A DNA stretch of 46,356 nucleotides from UBA5972 sp964588725 (GCA_964588725.1 CAZPQL010000018.1:1-46356), one strand, 5' to 3'; numbered from the stretch's first letter, positions 1-9,130 are shown. Notes: a model not told the origin generated them from the sequence alone. Numbers and translations: made by a program.

Positions 1-584
1 GCATTCATCGCGCCGCAGCAGGGCTTGCCCAGGCATTTCAGGCGCGCCAGAGTCGCAAGATTTACTGGGCGATTGTCGCTGGAAGCCCGGTGCCAAAAAT
101 GGGCACGATCCGATATGCGCTGGTCAAGGCATCTGGCCACGGTCCAAACGGTGCAGGCGAAAAAATGATCTGCATTCACCCTGATGAGGTGGATCAGCAC
201 AAGGGTGCCAAGCTCAGCCAGACTGATTATTCGGTGCTGGAGCAGGCGGGCAAACGAGCGTCGTGGGTGGCTCTGGTACCGGTGACGGGACGCACGCACC
301 AGTTGCGCGCGCATATGGCCGAACTGGGGCATCCGATTATCGGCGACGGCAAATATGGCACCAACAAACAGGTGAACGAGGGCGACGGGTGGGGCGCGCA
401 ACTGGGCGGTGACATCAGCCGAAAACTTCACCTGCACGCACGATCGATAACGTTGCGCCATCCCGTCGGAGGGGCCAGCCTGCAGATTACCGCCCCGCTG
501 CCCAGCCATATGGTATCCAGTTGGGACACGTTTGGCTGGTCGACAAAATGGGCCCCTGCCGACCCATTTGCCGATGTGAAATGA
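1..584 (+). CDS. rluC: RluC/RluD-family pseudouridine synthase, 3' part
   Basis: This is the 3' part of a 23S rRNA pseudouridine synthase of the RluA/RluC family, which isomerises uridines in rRNA. It reads in frame from base 3 and stops at TGA 582-584. The visible part contains KIYWAIVAG followed by the family motif VTGRTHQLRAHM and the GHPIIGDGKYG segment, all typical of the catalytic core. The HRLD motif with the catalytic Asp must lie just upstream of the window, and so must any N-terminal S4 domain. GTG 90 would be an artificial internal start, because homology continues upstream of it. The stop overlaps the next gene as ATGA, so the two are probably translationally coupled. RluC versus another RluA-family member cannot be fixed from this fragment. 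Confidence 0.85.
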   Translation, partial: IHRAAAGLAQAFQARQSRKIYWAIVAGSPVPKMGTIRYALVKASGHGPNGAGEKMICIHPDEVDQHKGAKLSQTDYSVLEQAGKRASWVALVPVTGRTHQLRAHMAELGHPIIGDGKYGTNKQVNEGDGWGAQLGGDISRKLHLHARSITLRHPVGGASLQITAPLPSHMVSSWDTFGWSTKWAPADPFADVK

Positions 585-1288
585 CCGTGGCTTTACGCAA
601 GCGGTTTTGGACGGCGGCGCACGTAACTGACGCCACCTGTGGTTTTGGGGTGGCGCTGGACGGTCGGGCTTTGAAATCACCGGCGAAATCACCCTTGGAA
701 ACGCCGACACGCGCGCTGGCACAAGCGATCGTTGACGAATGGAATGTGCAGGGCGAATTCGTCGACCCCGGAACAATGCCCGCGACAAGACGTGCCAACG
801 ACGCGATCGACCGTGTGCGTCCGCAATTCGCGGCGGTCGTTGAAATGTTGGGCAGTTATGCGGGCTCAGATCTTTTGTGTTACCGCGCCGAGGCACCGCA
901 CGAATTGGTGCAAAAACAAAATGATGCGTGGGACCCTCTACTGCGGTGGGCCGATGAAACGTTCAAAGCCCCGCTCAATGTGACGGCGGGTTTAATGCCG
1001 GTGATCCAACCCGAACAGTCGGTTGAAAATCTAACCGAAACGATGCACGCCCTTTCAGATTTTCAACTGACGGGATTCCATGATCTGGTGACGCTGTCTG
1101 GTTCGTTAGTTATTGCACTTGCCGTAATAGCCAAATTCGAATCACCCGAAAATCTTTGGCAATTGTCACGGGTTGACGAGACGTGGCAGGCTGCGATCTG
1201 GGGGTCTGACGATGCCGCCGAAGCCGACTCAGTTCAGCACCAAAAATCGTTTTTGGAAGCTTTGGAATTCTACCGACTCGGTTCGTAG
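581..1288 (+). CDS. ATP12-family chaperone protein
   Basis: A 235-residue ATP12-family protein. In mitochondria ATP12 chaperones the F1 alpha subunit; alphaproteobacterial homologues are presumed to help assemble F1-ATPase. The start chosen is ATG 581, which overlaps the preceding TGA (ATGA). The upstream in-frame ATG at 521 lies inside the synthase gene and adds only a shadow translation. Recognisable family features are the N-terminal FGVALDGRALKSPAKSPL region, the LAQAIVDEW segment and the Trp/Leu-rich C-terminal half with VENLTETMHALSDFQLTGF. The rluC-ATP12 pairing is common in Rhodobacterales. The biochemical role is taken from the family, not from anything in this window. Confidence 0.85.
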   Translation: MTVALRKRFWTAAHVTDATCGFGVALDGRALKSPAKSPLETPTRALAQAIVDEWNVQGEFVDPGTMPATRRANDAIDRVRPQFAAVVEMLGSYAGSDLLCYRAEAPHELVQKQNDAWDPLLRWADETFKAPLNVTAGLMPVIQPEQSVENLTETMHALSDFQLTGFHDLVTLSGSLVIALAVIAKFESPENLWQLSRVDETWQAAIWGSDDAAEADSVQHQKSFLEALEFYRLGS

Positions 1289-1514
1289 AGCCTAAACCGT
1301 CTTTTGCCCTGACTTTATCCATTTCCCACCAGTTAGCGGCCGAAGTCGGATCAAGGCCTTGTGTTCATTATGCCACTGGCTGCCCTATGTGGTTTACGTA
1401 CGGTCAACTGCAAAATCGAACCTTGACCTGACAGCGCGCATTTGTTCCCCTGTTCGCGCTAAGAGGGAGATCCATATAGCACGAATTGATTCCGGCCATA
1501 ACGGCTGGAGCAAA

Positions 1515-1531
1515 GTCTGTATTTAACAGAC
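1515..1531. promoter_or_regulatory. Inverted repeat in the aapJ leader
   Basis: GTCTGT and ACAGAC form a perfect 6-base inverted repeat around ATTTA. It lies 22 bases before the aapJ start and just upstream of the ribosome binding site GGAAGAGG (1541-1548). It could be an operator or an mRNA hairpin. The rest of the 265-base gap 1289-1553 shows no further gene; it presumably holds the aap promoter, but no clear -35/-10 pair was identified. Confidence 0.4.
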
Positions 1532-1553
1532 AAATCTTCAGGAAGAGGTACCA

Positions 1554-2570
1554 ATGAAAAAATCACTATTCTTAGGCGCACTGACCGTTGCAGGTCTGGC
1601 CGCCGGTCTGGCGTCCGCAGGGACGCTGGACGACGTAAAATCAAAAGGTTCGCTTCAGTGCGGCGTGTCAACCGGTCTGATCGGCTTTGCGGCACCTGAC
1701 GCCAATGGCGTTTGGGGCGGCTTTGACGTCGCGATCTGCCGCGCGGTTGCTGCGGCTGTTCTGGGCGATTCCAACGCTGTTAAATTCACACCGACAACTG
1801 GTAAAACGCGCTTTACCGCGCTGGCATCGGGCGAAGTCGACATGCTGGCCCGTAACACTACATGGACATATTCGCGCGACGTGGATCTGAAGTTCACCTT
1901 TATTGGCGTGAACTATTACGACGGTCAGGGCTTTATGGCGCCAAAATCGCTGGGCGTGACTTCGGCCAAAGATCTGGACGGCGCAACTGTGTGTATCCAA
2001 ACCGGTACAACAACCGAGCTGAACCTGGCTGACTTTTTCCGCTCGAACAACATGTCTTACGAGCCCGTGCCAATCGAAACCAACGCCGAAGCGCAGCAGC
2101 AGTATCTGTCGGGCGCTTGTGACGTTCTGACAACGGACGCGTCCGGTCTGGCCGCGACCCGTGCCGCCTTTGAAAATCCGGGCGACCACGTGGTTCTGCC
2201 GGAAATCATTTCCAAAGAGCCTTTGGGCCCGCTTGTGCGTCACGGCGACGATCAGTGGGGCGACGTCGTTCGCTGGACTTTGAATGCGCTGATTTCGGCT
2301 GAAGAGCTGGGTATCACGTCTGCCAACCTGTCAGAAATGGCTAAAGGCACCAACAACCCAGAGATCAATCGTCTGTTGGGCACCGAAGGTGAATACGGCG
2401 CGATGCTGGGTCTGGACCAAGACTGGGCACAGCGTGTGATCGCGGTTGCCGGTAACTACGGTGAGATTTTTGAAGCCAACATCGGCGCTGCAACCGCCGT
2501 TGGTCTTGCACGGGGTCTGAACGCCCAGTGGAGAGACGGTGGACTGATCTACTCACCTCCATTCCGTTAA
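1554..2570 (+). CDS. aapJ: General L-amino acid ABC transporter, periplasmic binding protein
   Basis: A 338-residue periplasmic solute-binding protein of the AapJ type, which captures a broad range of L-amino acids for import. The N-terminus is a Sec signal peptide (MKKSLFLGALTVAGLAAGLASA) with cleavage expected after ASA near residue 22. The mature protein opens with GTLDDVKSKGSLQCGVSTGL and continues with typical family segments such as GFDVAICRAVAAAVLG and VCIQTGTTTELNLADFF. The start at ATG 1554 has a good ribosome binding site (GGAAGAGG, 6 bases away). It is the first gene of aapJQMP and is separated from the permease genes by a terminator-like hairpin, as often seen where the binding protein is made in excess. 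Confidence 0.95.
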   Translation: MKKSLFLGALTVAGLAAGLASAGTLDDVKSKGSLQCGVSTGLIGFAAPDANGVWGGFDVAICRAVAAAVLGDSNAVKFTPTTGKTRFTALASGEVDMLARNTTWTYSRDVDLKFTFIGVNYYDGQGFMAPKSLGVTSAKDLDGATVCIQTGTTTELNLADFFRSNNMSYEPVPIETNAEAQQQYLSGACDVLTTDASGLAATRAAFENPGDHVVLPEIISKEPLGPLVRHGDDQWGDVVRWTLNALISAEELGITSANLSEMAKGTNNPEINRLLGTEGEYGAMLGLDQDWAQRVIAVAGNYGEIFEANIGAATAVGLARGLNAQWRDGGLIYSPPFR

Positions 2571-2585
2571 TCGGAAAAGAGTTAA

Positions 2586-2611
2586 GGGCGCGGCGCAGGT
2601 CGCGCCCTTTT
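2586..2611 (+). terminator. Rho-independent terminator/attenuator after aapJ
   Basis: GGGCGCG (2586-2592) pairs with CGCGCCC (2601-2607) across an 8-base loop and is followed by TTTT. It lies 15 bases after the aapJ stop and 90 bases before aapQ. Partial read-through would give more binding protein than permease. Confidence 0.75.
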
Positions 2612-2701
2612 CATATCTGTTTGGGGTAACAGTAAACCGGTTGTGCGATGCGGGTAAATTCACGCAAAGACAACGGTAAAACGGGGTGGGAGCGCAGTAA
2701 G

Positions 2702-3919
2702 ATGACCGCAATATCAGAACCGGCGGTAGAGGGATTTCGTATTAGCCAACTGCTATACGACAAACGCTACCGCTCGATGACGTTACAAACGATCGCTCTT
2801 ATTTTGTTTATGCTGGGGGTTGGATGGCTTGCCAGCAACGCCGCGACAAACTTGGCCGCATTGGGCAAACCACTTAGTTTTGGTTTTTTGTCGCATCCGT
2901 CGGGCTACGACATTAACCAGCGCCTTATTGAATATGACAGTACCTCGACCCACGCGCGTGCCGCCCTTGTCGGGCTTTTGAACACGTTGCTTGTGGCGGT
3001 CATGGGGTGCTTGTCGGCCACGTTTTTGGGTGTGTTTATCGGTGTTGCCAGACTATCAAAAAACTGGATTATTTCGCGGCTGATGACCATATATATCGAA
3101 GGCTTTCGCAACGTGCCTGTGTTGTTGTGGATCGTTCTGGCCATGGCCATTTTTATCGAAACATTGCCGCAGCCATCAGCTTTTCGTGGCGATAACGCTA
3201 CGGCATCGATGTATCTAAATGATTCCGTGGCGTTTACCAACCGCGGTTTCTATATCCCGAAACCTGAATTTTTTAGTGGATCGAACGTTGTGATAATTAC
3301 GTTTCTGCTGTCTTTGGTCGGACTCGTAATTTTCGGGCGTTGGGCACGAAAACGTCAGGATTCCACAGGTCAGCAATTGCCGACGTTCTGGATCAAACTG
3401 GGCATTTTTGTTGTGCCAAGTCTGCTGGTGTTTTTTGCAATGGGTCAGCCGATTGGTCTGATTTATCCAGAACTGAAGGGCTTTAATTTCAAAGGCGGAT
3501 TCCACATGCGCAATTCGTTGATTGCGCTTTGGCTGGCACTGACGCTTTATACGGCGGCCTTCATTGCGGAAACCGTGCGTTCCGGCATCATGGCCGTTTC
3601 CAAAGGGCAATCCGAAGCGGCCTTTGCCTTGGGTCTGCGTCCAGGGCGAACGATGAGCCTGATCATCCTGCCCCAAGCCCTGCGGGTAATCGTTCCGCCA
3701 ATGATTTCGCAGTATCTGAACATCACCAAAAACTCTTCGCTGGCGATTGCCGTCGGGTATATGGACATTACGGGTACGTTAGGCGGCATTACGCTAAACC
3801 AGACAGGACGCGAAATGGAAAGCCTGATGCTGTTGATGGCCGCCTATTTGTCGGTCTCGATTACGGTGTCGTTGTTGATGAACTGGTACAACGAATCCAT
3901 CAAGATGAGGGAGCGGTAA
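2702..3919 (+). CDS. aapQ: General L-amino acid ABC transporter permease AapQ
   Basis: A 405-residue inner-membrane permease, one of the two membrane subunits of the Aap amino-acid importer. Several hydrophobic segments are visible (near residues 25-45, 85-110, 120-145, 200-220, 235-255, 270-290 and 370-390). The cytoplasmic EAA loop that contacts the ATPase is seen as SEAAFALGLRPGRTMSLIILP. The start is ATG 2702, preceded by GGGAGCGC. The in-frame ATG 2648 would add 18 charged residues and is less likely. The stop is one base before aapM, so the permeases are probably translated together. Confidence 0.93.
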   Translation: MTAISEPAVEGFRISQLLYDKRYRSMTLQTIALILFMLGVGWLASNAATNLAALGKPLSFGFLSHPSGYDINQRLIEYDSTSTHARAALVGLLNTLLVAVMGCLSATFLGVFIGVARLSKNWIISRLMTIYIEGFRNVPVLLWIVLAMAIFIETLPQPSAFRGDNATASMYLNDSVAFTNRGFYIPKPEFFSGSNVVIITFLLSLVGLVIFGRWARKRQDSTGQQLPTFWIKLGIFVVPSLLVFFAMGQPIGLIYPELKGFNFKGGFHMRNSLIALWLALTLYTAAFIAETVRSGIMAVSKGQSEAAFALGLRPGRTMSLIILPQALRVIVPPMISQYLNITKNSSLAIAVGYMDITGTLGGITLNQTGREMESLMLLMAAYLSVSITVSLLMNWYNESIKMRER

Positions 3920-3920
3920 A

Positions 3921-5219
3921 ATGACAAATGTTTCGTATGTCCGCACCGAAATGTTGCCGGAAAAGGAACCGCCGCTGGGGCAATCCGGGTTGGTTCTTTG
4001 GCTGCGCACAAACATGTTTTCGAATATTCCCAACAGTCTTTTGTCACTGGCGGCGATATATTTCATCTATCTTTTGCTTGCCGGCATCGTGCCATGGATT
4101 TTCCACGGCAGCTGGAATGTTGGAAGCCTGAGTGAATGTAGAGAGGCCATCGCCGCAAAATATGGCGATGGTGCCGAAGGTGCCTGTTTGGCTGTTATCC
4201 GCGAGCGCTTTAGGCAGTTGATATTCGGATTTTATCCGCAAGAGCTGTATTGGCGTCCGATTCTGGCGTTCGTCTTGATGCTGGTTGCCATTGCACCGGT
4301 TCTGTTTGCATCGCTCCCGCGCAGGGCGCTTTGGTTTTCGGGTGTCTACCCGTTTATCGGATTTTGGTTGTATTGGGGCGGAACCGTTTGGCTACCGGTT
4401 GTCGTTCTGGCCGGATTTGCGATCGGCGCTGCGGCAATGTCTATATTACCGCGCATGGTTGGTTCACTGGGTGCCATGATACTGGCTATGTTACTGCCGG
4501 TCATTTGGTGGCTGACGTTGGCGGGTGCTACGTCGGATACGATGCAAAGCCTGCTACCAATTTCGCTCGAGCCGGTAGAAAGTGCCTTTTTTGGAGGCTT
4601 CATGTTGTCAATCATTATCGGGGTAACGGGCATTACGCTGTCGCTGCCCATTGGCATATTGCTGGCACTGGGACGTCAATCACATTTGTTCGTGGTTAAA
4701 ACCATCTGCGTGGGTTTCATCGAGTTCATTCGCGGCGTGCCACTGATCACCCTGTTGTTCGTGGCTTCCACGCTTTTGAACTATTTTATGCCACCGGGGA
4801 CCAATTTCGACCTGATCCTGCGGGTGATGATCATGGTGACGCTGTTCGCGTCGGCCTATATGGCCGAAGTAATCAGGGGCGGATTGGCGGCTTTGCCAAA
4901 AGGCCAGTACGAGGCCGCTGATGCGCTTGGGCTTGATTTCTGGAAGGCGACGCGCCTGATCATTATGCCTCAGGCGCTGAAAATCACTATCCCTTCAATC
5001 GTCAGCACGTTTATTGGCCTGTTCAAGGATACAACGCTGGTGTCGATCATCGGGTTGCTTGACCCAATTGGCCTGTCGAACGCCATTCGCGCCAATCAAG
5101 CCTGGAACGGGATCGTTTGGGAACTTTACGGCTTTATTGCCCTGATGTTCTGGATCTTCTGTTTCTCGATGTCGCGTTACTCGATGTATCTGGAGCGCAA
5201 GCTTCAGACCGGACATTAA
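3921..5219 (+). CDS. aapM: General L-amino acid ABC transporter permease AapM
   Basis: A 432-residue second permease subunit of the Aap importer. It carries an N-terminal cytoplasmic stretch, a large loop between the first two membrane segments with ECREAIAAKYGDGAEGACLAVI (near residues 75-95), and the HisM-type permease core. The EAA loop reads YEAADALGLDFWKATRLII. The ATG at 3921 follows the aapQ stop by one base and has GAGGGAGCGG as its ribosome binding site. It is expected to pair with AapQ to form the channel, and aapP follows 17 bases downstream. Confidence 0.93.
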   Translation: MTNVSYVRTEMLPEKEPPLGQSGLVLWLRTNMFSNIPNSLLSLAAIYFIYLLLAGIVPWIFHGSWNVGSLSECREAIAAKYGDGAEGACLAVIRERFRQLIFGFYPQELYWRPILAFVLMLVAIAPVLFASLPRRALWFSGVYPFIGFWLYWGGTVWLPVVVLAGFAIGAAAMSILPRMVGSLGAMILAMLLPVIWWLTLAGATSDTMQSLLPISLEPVESAFFGGFMLSIIIGVTGITLSLPIGILLALGRQSHLFVVKTICVGFIEFIRGVPLITLLFVASTLLNYFMPPGTNFDLILRVMIMVTLFASAYMAEVIRGGLAALPKGQYEAADALGLDFWKATRLIIMPQALKITIPSIVSTFIGLFKDTTLVSIIGLLDPIGLSNAIRANQAWNGIVWELYGFIALMFWIFCFSMSRYSMYLERKLQTGH

Positions 5220-5236
5220 CAAAAGGAAATACAACA

Positions 5237-6025
5237 ATGGCCGAAGCAGCAGAAGCAGTGGTTGATCGCTCTCAGATGAAAGTGTCCGACGAGGTCGCCA
5301 TTCAGATTACCAATATGAACAAATGGTACGGCGTTTTTCACGTGTTGAAAGACATCAACCTGACGGTTCAGCGCGGCGAGCGTATCGTGGTTTGCGGACC
5401 CTCAGGGTCGGGCAAATCCACGTTGATCCGTTGTGTGAACGCGCTGGAAGAGCATCAGGAAGGCCAGATCATCGTTGACGGTACAGAACTGTCGTCTGAT
5501 CTGAAAAATATCGACACCATCCGGTCCGAGGTCGGCATGTGTTTCCAGCATTTCAATCTGTTCCCACATTTATCGATTTTGGATAATTGCACGCTGGCGC
5601 CGATCTGGGTACGCAAGACGCCCAGGAAAGAAGCCGAAGACATCGCCATGCACTTTCTGGAAAAGGTCAAAATTCCGGAACAGGCCGACAAATTCCCGGG
5701 TCAATTATCGGGTGGTCAGCAGCAAAGGGTGGCAATCGCACGGTCGTTGTGTATGCAGCCGCGTATCATGCTGTTTGACGAGCCGACATCGGCGCTTGAT
5801 CCCGAAATGATAAAAGAGGTGCTTGATACGATGATCGCGCTGGCGCAGGACGGCATGACCATGATCGTGGTGACCCACGAAATGGGCTTTGCGCGTGAGG
5901 TGGCCAACCGCGTGATCTTTATGGATCAGGGGCAAATCGTGGAGCAGAATGAACCTGAATCGTTCTTTAATAATCCACAGTCCGACCGGACCAAACTATT
6001 TCTCAGCCAGATTTTGGGACATTAG
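5237..6025 (+). CDS. aapP: General L-amino acid ABC transporter ATP-binding protein
   Basis: A 262-residue ABC ATPase that powers the Aap importer at the inner face of the membrane. The Walker A motif GPSGSGKST is at residues 54-62, followed by the signature LSGGQQQRVAIARSL, Walker B IMLFDEPTSALDP and the switch histidine in VVTHEMGFA. The start is ATG 5237, preceded by AAAAGGAAA. The frame is open further upstream, but that part lies inside aapM. It closes the aapJQMP operon. No convincing terminator was found in the 148-base gap 6026-6173. Confidence 0.95.
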   Translation: MAEAAEAVVDRSQMKVSDEVAIQITNMNKWYGVFHVLKDINLTVQRGERIVVCGPSGSGKSTLIRCVNALEEHQEGQIIVDGTELSSDLKNIDTIRSEVGMCFQHFNLFPHLSILDNCTLAPIWVRKTPRKEAEDIAMHFLEKVKIPEQADKFPGQLSGGQQQRVAIARSLCMQPRIMLFDEPTSALDPEMIKEVLDTMIALAQDGMTMIVVTHEMGFAREVANRVIFMDQGQIVEQNEPESFFNNPQSDRTKLFLSQILGH

Positions 6026-6173
6026 ATTTGGTCGCTGATTGGCCGCGGGCCGCTAAAGTTCCCTGGAAGGAATATGAAAATGTTCTTTCAAGAGCATTTT
6101 TGTGCGCTTTGCTGATTTTCCGTTTGTGGGTGATGTCGGATGTCCCAAATAAAACGCGAATCGCTGTCGGACG

Positions 6174-6677
6174 TCAGGCCAGTTCCTTGGGCGACATGTA
6201 GGCGATAAATTTGGCAATTCCAATCTGGGCATTGCGCCAGTCGTCGATCCTGAATTCAAGCACAGTTGCAGCGCCGGTCGGGTATTTGGAAAACTGATCG
6301 TGTAGTGGCGGTGGGTCACGGCGCAGGGCGCGCGCAAAGGCACCGATTCCGGGCATATGGCCAAGCATCAAAACGGTGTTGCCAGTGGCGGATTGCAGTG
6401 CCGCCAGCATCGCGGGCAGGTCAGCAAGGTAGAGATCGTCCTCAGGACGTGCCGTGACTGCACTGCCCGAAGTTTTGGCCAGCCCTTCCCACGTTTGAAT
6501 GCAGCGCGTCGCAGACGAGGTGATCACTTCGTCCGGCATATGATCGGCGCGCTGCAGCCACTGCCCCATTTGTAACGCGGCCTCTTTGCCCCGTTCGTTC
6601 AGGGGTCGTAATTTGTCGGACGGGTTACTGCCTGACCAGCTTGATTTGGCGTGGCGGATAAGGATCAGGCGTTTCAT
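6174..6677 (-). CDS. SixA-like histidine phosphatase family protein
   Basis: A 167-residue single-domain histidine phosphatase of the SixA branch. The phosphate-accepting motif appears at the N-terminus as LILIRHAKSSW (RHA form, His9), and the second conserved histidine is in MLGHMPGIGAFA. SixA removes phosphate from phosphohistidine proteins in E. coli; that substrate is a family inference here. It lies just downstream (2-base gap) of the ferredoxin-like gene on the same strand, so the two are probably co-transcribed. Other small phosphatases share this fold, hence no symbol. Confidence 0.8.
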   Translation of the reverse strand: MKRLILIRHAKSSWSGSNPSDKLRPLNERGKEAALQMGQWLQRADHMPDEVITSSATRCIQTWEGLAKTSGSAVTARPEDDLYLADLPAMLAALQSATGNTVLMLGHMPGIGAFARALRRDPPPLHDQFSKYPTGAATVLEFRIDDWRNAQIGIAKFIAYMSPKELA

Positions 6678-6679
6678 GT

Positions 6680-7336
6680 TTACCCTTTATGAAAGGCGCG
6701 CATGTGCAGCGCCGATTGTGCGTTCATTCTGCCATAGGATTGGCTGACAGGGCAACTGCGACGTACGCGGCAACCCATCTGCATGCAGTCCTGACCACCA
6801 TCGGTATCAAGCCAGCCATGACAGGCCCCCGTATCGTACCCTTGTTGCGACAACGCCGCGACCGGGCACGCAGACAGACAGGGGCTCTTGGCACAACTGT
6901 CGCAAGGTGGGGAAACAGGCGGTGCGGGCAGGCTCAGCTTTTCACGCAGCGCCAGCGCGCCGCGAAAGGAGACCATCAATCCGGCCTGACTGTGCACCAG
7001 CAGCCCAACCGGTGAAGTCCACACAGAACCCGTCAATTTGGCCCACGCGATGAACGGATGATAGGGCGGACCACCAAAAGGGAATAAAGGGGTGGCATCC
7101 AGATTTTTTGCGAGCGTAGTCACGACGCGCGTCGACCACGCGTCTACCGGATTGTCCACGTTGCCCTGGAATTCCGGGCTGGATTGCAACCTATCCCAAA
7201 ATCCCGGCTCGTAGGGGCCTAGCAAAACCAAAGTACCGGTGTTCCCGGGTGCGCCGTCGCCCTGACTTGGGTGGAACGCACCAACGACGTCCAGACCGCA
7301 TGCGTGGGCCGCCACAGCTATGTGCCCAAAATTCAC
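6680..7336 (-). CDS. QueG-related ferredoxin-like iron-sulfur protein
   Basis: A 218-residue protein related to the C-terminal part of epoxyqueuosine reductase (QueG). The segment GLLVHSQAGLMVSFRGALAL resembles the QueG core, followed by cysteine clusters CDSCAKSPCLSACP and CMQMGCRVRRSCP that could hold [4Fe-4S] clusters. The first cluster has CX2CX4CX3CP spacing instead of the usual CX2CX2CX3CP. The start chosen is GTG 7336, which overlaps the stop of the desaturase-like gene (GTGA). An earlier in-frame ATG lies well inside that gene. At 218 residues it is much shorter than QueG, so it may be a redox protein and not a tRNA-modifying enzyme. Substrate unknown. Confidence 0.7.
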   Translation of the reverse strand: MNFGHIAVAAHACGLDVVGAFHPSQGDGAPGNTGTLVLLGPYEPGFWDRLQSSPEFQGNVDNPVDAWSTRVVTTLAKNLDATPLFPFGGPPYHPFIAWAKLTGSVWTSPVGLLVHSQAGLMVSFRGALALREKLSLPAPPVSPPCDSCAKSPCLSACPVAALSQQGYDTGACHGWLDTDGGQDCMQMGCRVRRSCPVSQSYGRMNAQSALHMRAFHKG

Positions 7337-8127
7337 TTGCGAAAAAACGGCAGAAATAATGCCCAAAGGATATTGGACGGCCTGTCGTCCTGCCATTTCA
7401 ATCCGATAACCATATCAGCGTGGCCGTCCCTGGGCTGGGCCACGTAAGTGCCGAACAGGCGATCCCAAAACACGAGTGAAAAACCGTAATTGCTGTCGTG
7501 CTCGTCCCGGTGGACAGAATGGTGCACACGGTGCATGTCAGGGGTCACGAGAACGCTGCGGACAACGGAGTCCAGACCAAGGGGAAGACGAATATTGGCG
7601 TGGTTGAACATGGCCGTGCCATTGAGAAGTATCTCAAAAATAATCACGGCAATTGCAGAAGGGCCAAGAGCGTAAACCAACGCGATCTTAAGCAACATCG
7701 ACAGGCCGATTTCCACGGGATGAAAGCGCAGCGCCGTGGTGACGTCGATATCGCGATCGGCGTGGTGCACGCGGTGCAAACGCCAAAGCACCGGGATCTT
7801 ATGGGTGATAAGATGTTGAAACCAAATAGCAAAATCGAGTATCAGAATCGCCAGAAGAAATTCGACAATGACGGGCAAGCCCAAAATATTTAACACACCC
7901 CAACCCTTGTTGGTGGCGTCGATCGCGGCCCCCACGGCAATGAACGGCAGCACTTTGGCCATCGTATTGACCGTGAGCGACCCCAACACCACAAATATCC
8001 AGTTGGTCATCCAGCGTTTGGGACGCGCAACGGCCAGAATTTTTCGCGGAAATAATTGTTCAAGCCCGGCAAAGACAATGAACAAGCCGATAAAAACGGT
8101 CAGGCGGAGTGTGGTTTCGTTTTCCAT
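7333..8127 (-). CDS. Sterol desaturase / fatty acid hydroxylase family membrane protein
   Basis: A 264-residue integral membrane di-iron protein of the fatty-acid hydroxylase superfamily. The histidine motifs are visible as HLITH (HX3H), HRVHH (HX2HH) and, near the C-terminus, HRVHHSVH. Hydrophobic segments lie around residues 8-25, 45-65, 80-105 and 150-175. ATG 8127 (MENETTLRL) is preferred over the upstream TTG 8172. The 3' end overlaps the start of the ferredoxin-like gene. This is suggestive because these oxygenases need electrons, but there is no direct evidence for such a partnership. The substrate (lipid, sterol, carotenoid) cannot be told. Confidence 0.82.
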   Translation of the reverse strand: MENETTLRLTVFIGLFIVFAGLEQLFPRKILAVARPKRWMTNWIFVVLGSLTVNTMAKVLPFIAVGAAIDATNKGWGVLNILGLPVIVEFLLAILILDFAIWFQHLITHKIPVLWRLHRVHHADRDIDVTTALRFHPVEIGLSMLLKIALVYALGPSAIAVIIFEILLNGTAMFNHANIRLPLGLDSVVRSVLVTPDMHRVHHSVHRDEHDSNYGFSLVFWDRLFGTYVAQPRDGHADMVIGLKWQDDRPSNILWALFLPFFRK

Positions 8128-8195
8128 ATGCAGTTTCTGTGTTTCTCGTCTGGTTTTGGGCACGGACGGCAACGTCCAAATTGCAAAGTTGTGAA

Positions 8196-9062
8196 TTAAT
8201 CCTGCCTTATCAGGCTGCCGGCTCCGTGTTCGGTAAACAGTTCGAGCAAACAGGCGTGCGGTGTGCGGCCGTCCAGTATTACCACGGCGCGCACCCCTTC
8301 GTGCATGGCTTTCAACGCCGTTTCGGTTTTGGGGATCATGCCTCCGGCGATCGTGCCTTTGGCGGTCATGGCTTCGACCTGCGCAGGGGTCATTCTGGTG
8401 ACGACTTCTCCGGTTTCGTCTTTGACGCCGGACACGTCTGTCAGTAGCAACAGGCGGTCGGCTTTTAGCGCACCTGCAATGGCTCCGGCGGCGGTGTCGC
8501 CGTTTACGTTGAAGGTGTCGCCATTGCGACCTGTGCCAAGCGGTGCGACAACGGGAATGAAATCGGCGTCAAACAGGGTGGTCAGAACCTTCGGATTGAC
8601 CGCGACCGGCTGACCGACAAACCCGAGATCGGGTGCCGCCTGTTCGCAGACCAGCAGATCGGCATCCTTGCCGGATACTCCGACTGCGCGGCCACCCTGA
8701 TCATTGATCGCCTGCACGATGCGTTTGTTGATCCGGCCCGACAACACCATCTCGACCACCTCGACGGTGGCGTGGTCGCTTACGCGCTTGCCGTTGACGA
8801 AACTGGTTTCAATTTTCAGGCGCTTCAGCATTTCGTTGATCATCGGCCCGCCGCCGTGCACAATCACGGGGTTCAGGTTGACCTGTTTCATCAGCACAAT
8901 GTCGCGTGCGAAACTGTCCATGGCGGCATCGTCGCCCATGGCGTGACCGCCCAGTTTGATCACCACAATAGCATCGTCGTAGCGCTGCAGATAAGGCAGT
9001 GCTTCGCTTAACGTGCGTGCGGTTTCTTGCGGATCGCGGTCCGGGCGAGTGCGGGTGTCCAT
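8196..9062 (-). CDS. argB: Acetylglutamate kinase
   Basis: A 288-residue N-acetylglutamate kinase, the second step of arginine synthesis. Nucleotide- and substrate-binding segments are visible: VVIKLGGHAM near the N-terminus, VHGGGPMINEML, NVNGDTAAGAIAGAL and GGMIPKTETAL. ATG 9062 is the first ATG in frame and gives the usual family length; the frame is open to a TTG at 9119, which is less likely. It lies downstream of engB on the same strand, an arrangement common in Rhodobacterales. Confidence 0.95.
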   Translation of the reverse strand: MDTRTRPDRDPQETARTLSEALPYLQRYDDAIVVIKLGGHAMGDDAAMDSFARDIVLMKQVNLNPVIVHGGGPMINEMLKRLKIETSFVNGKRVSDHATVEVVEMVLSGRINKRIVQAINDQGGRAVGVSGKDADLLVCEQAAPDLGFVGQPVAVNPKVLTTLFDADFIPVVAPLGTGRNGDTFNVNGDTAAGAIAGALKADRLLLLTDVSGVKDETGEVVTRMTPAQVEAMTAKGTIAGGMIPKTETALKAMHEGVRAVVILDGRTPHACLLELFTEHGAGSLIRQD

Positions 9063-9130
9063 TATGCGTCTCAAAGCTGGTGTTTGCGTGGTCTTAGGGT
9101 CGCGTATCTTGTTTGCCAAGGCAAAGATAG

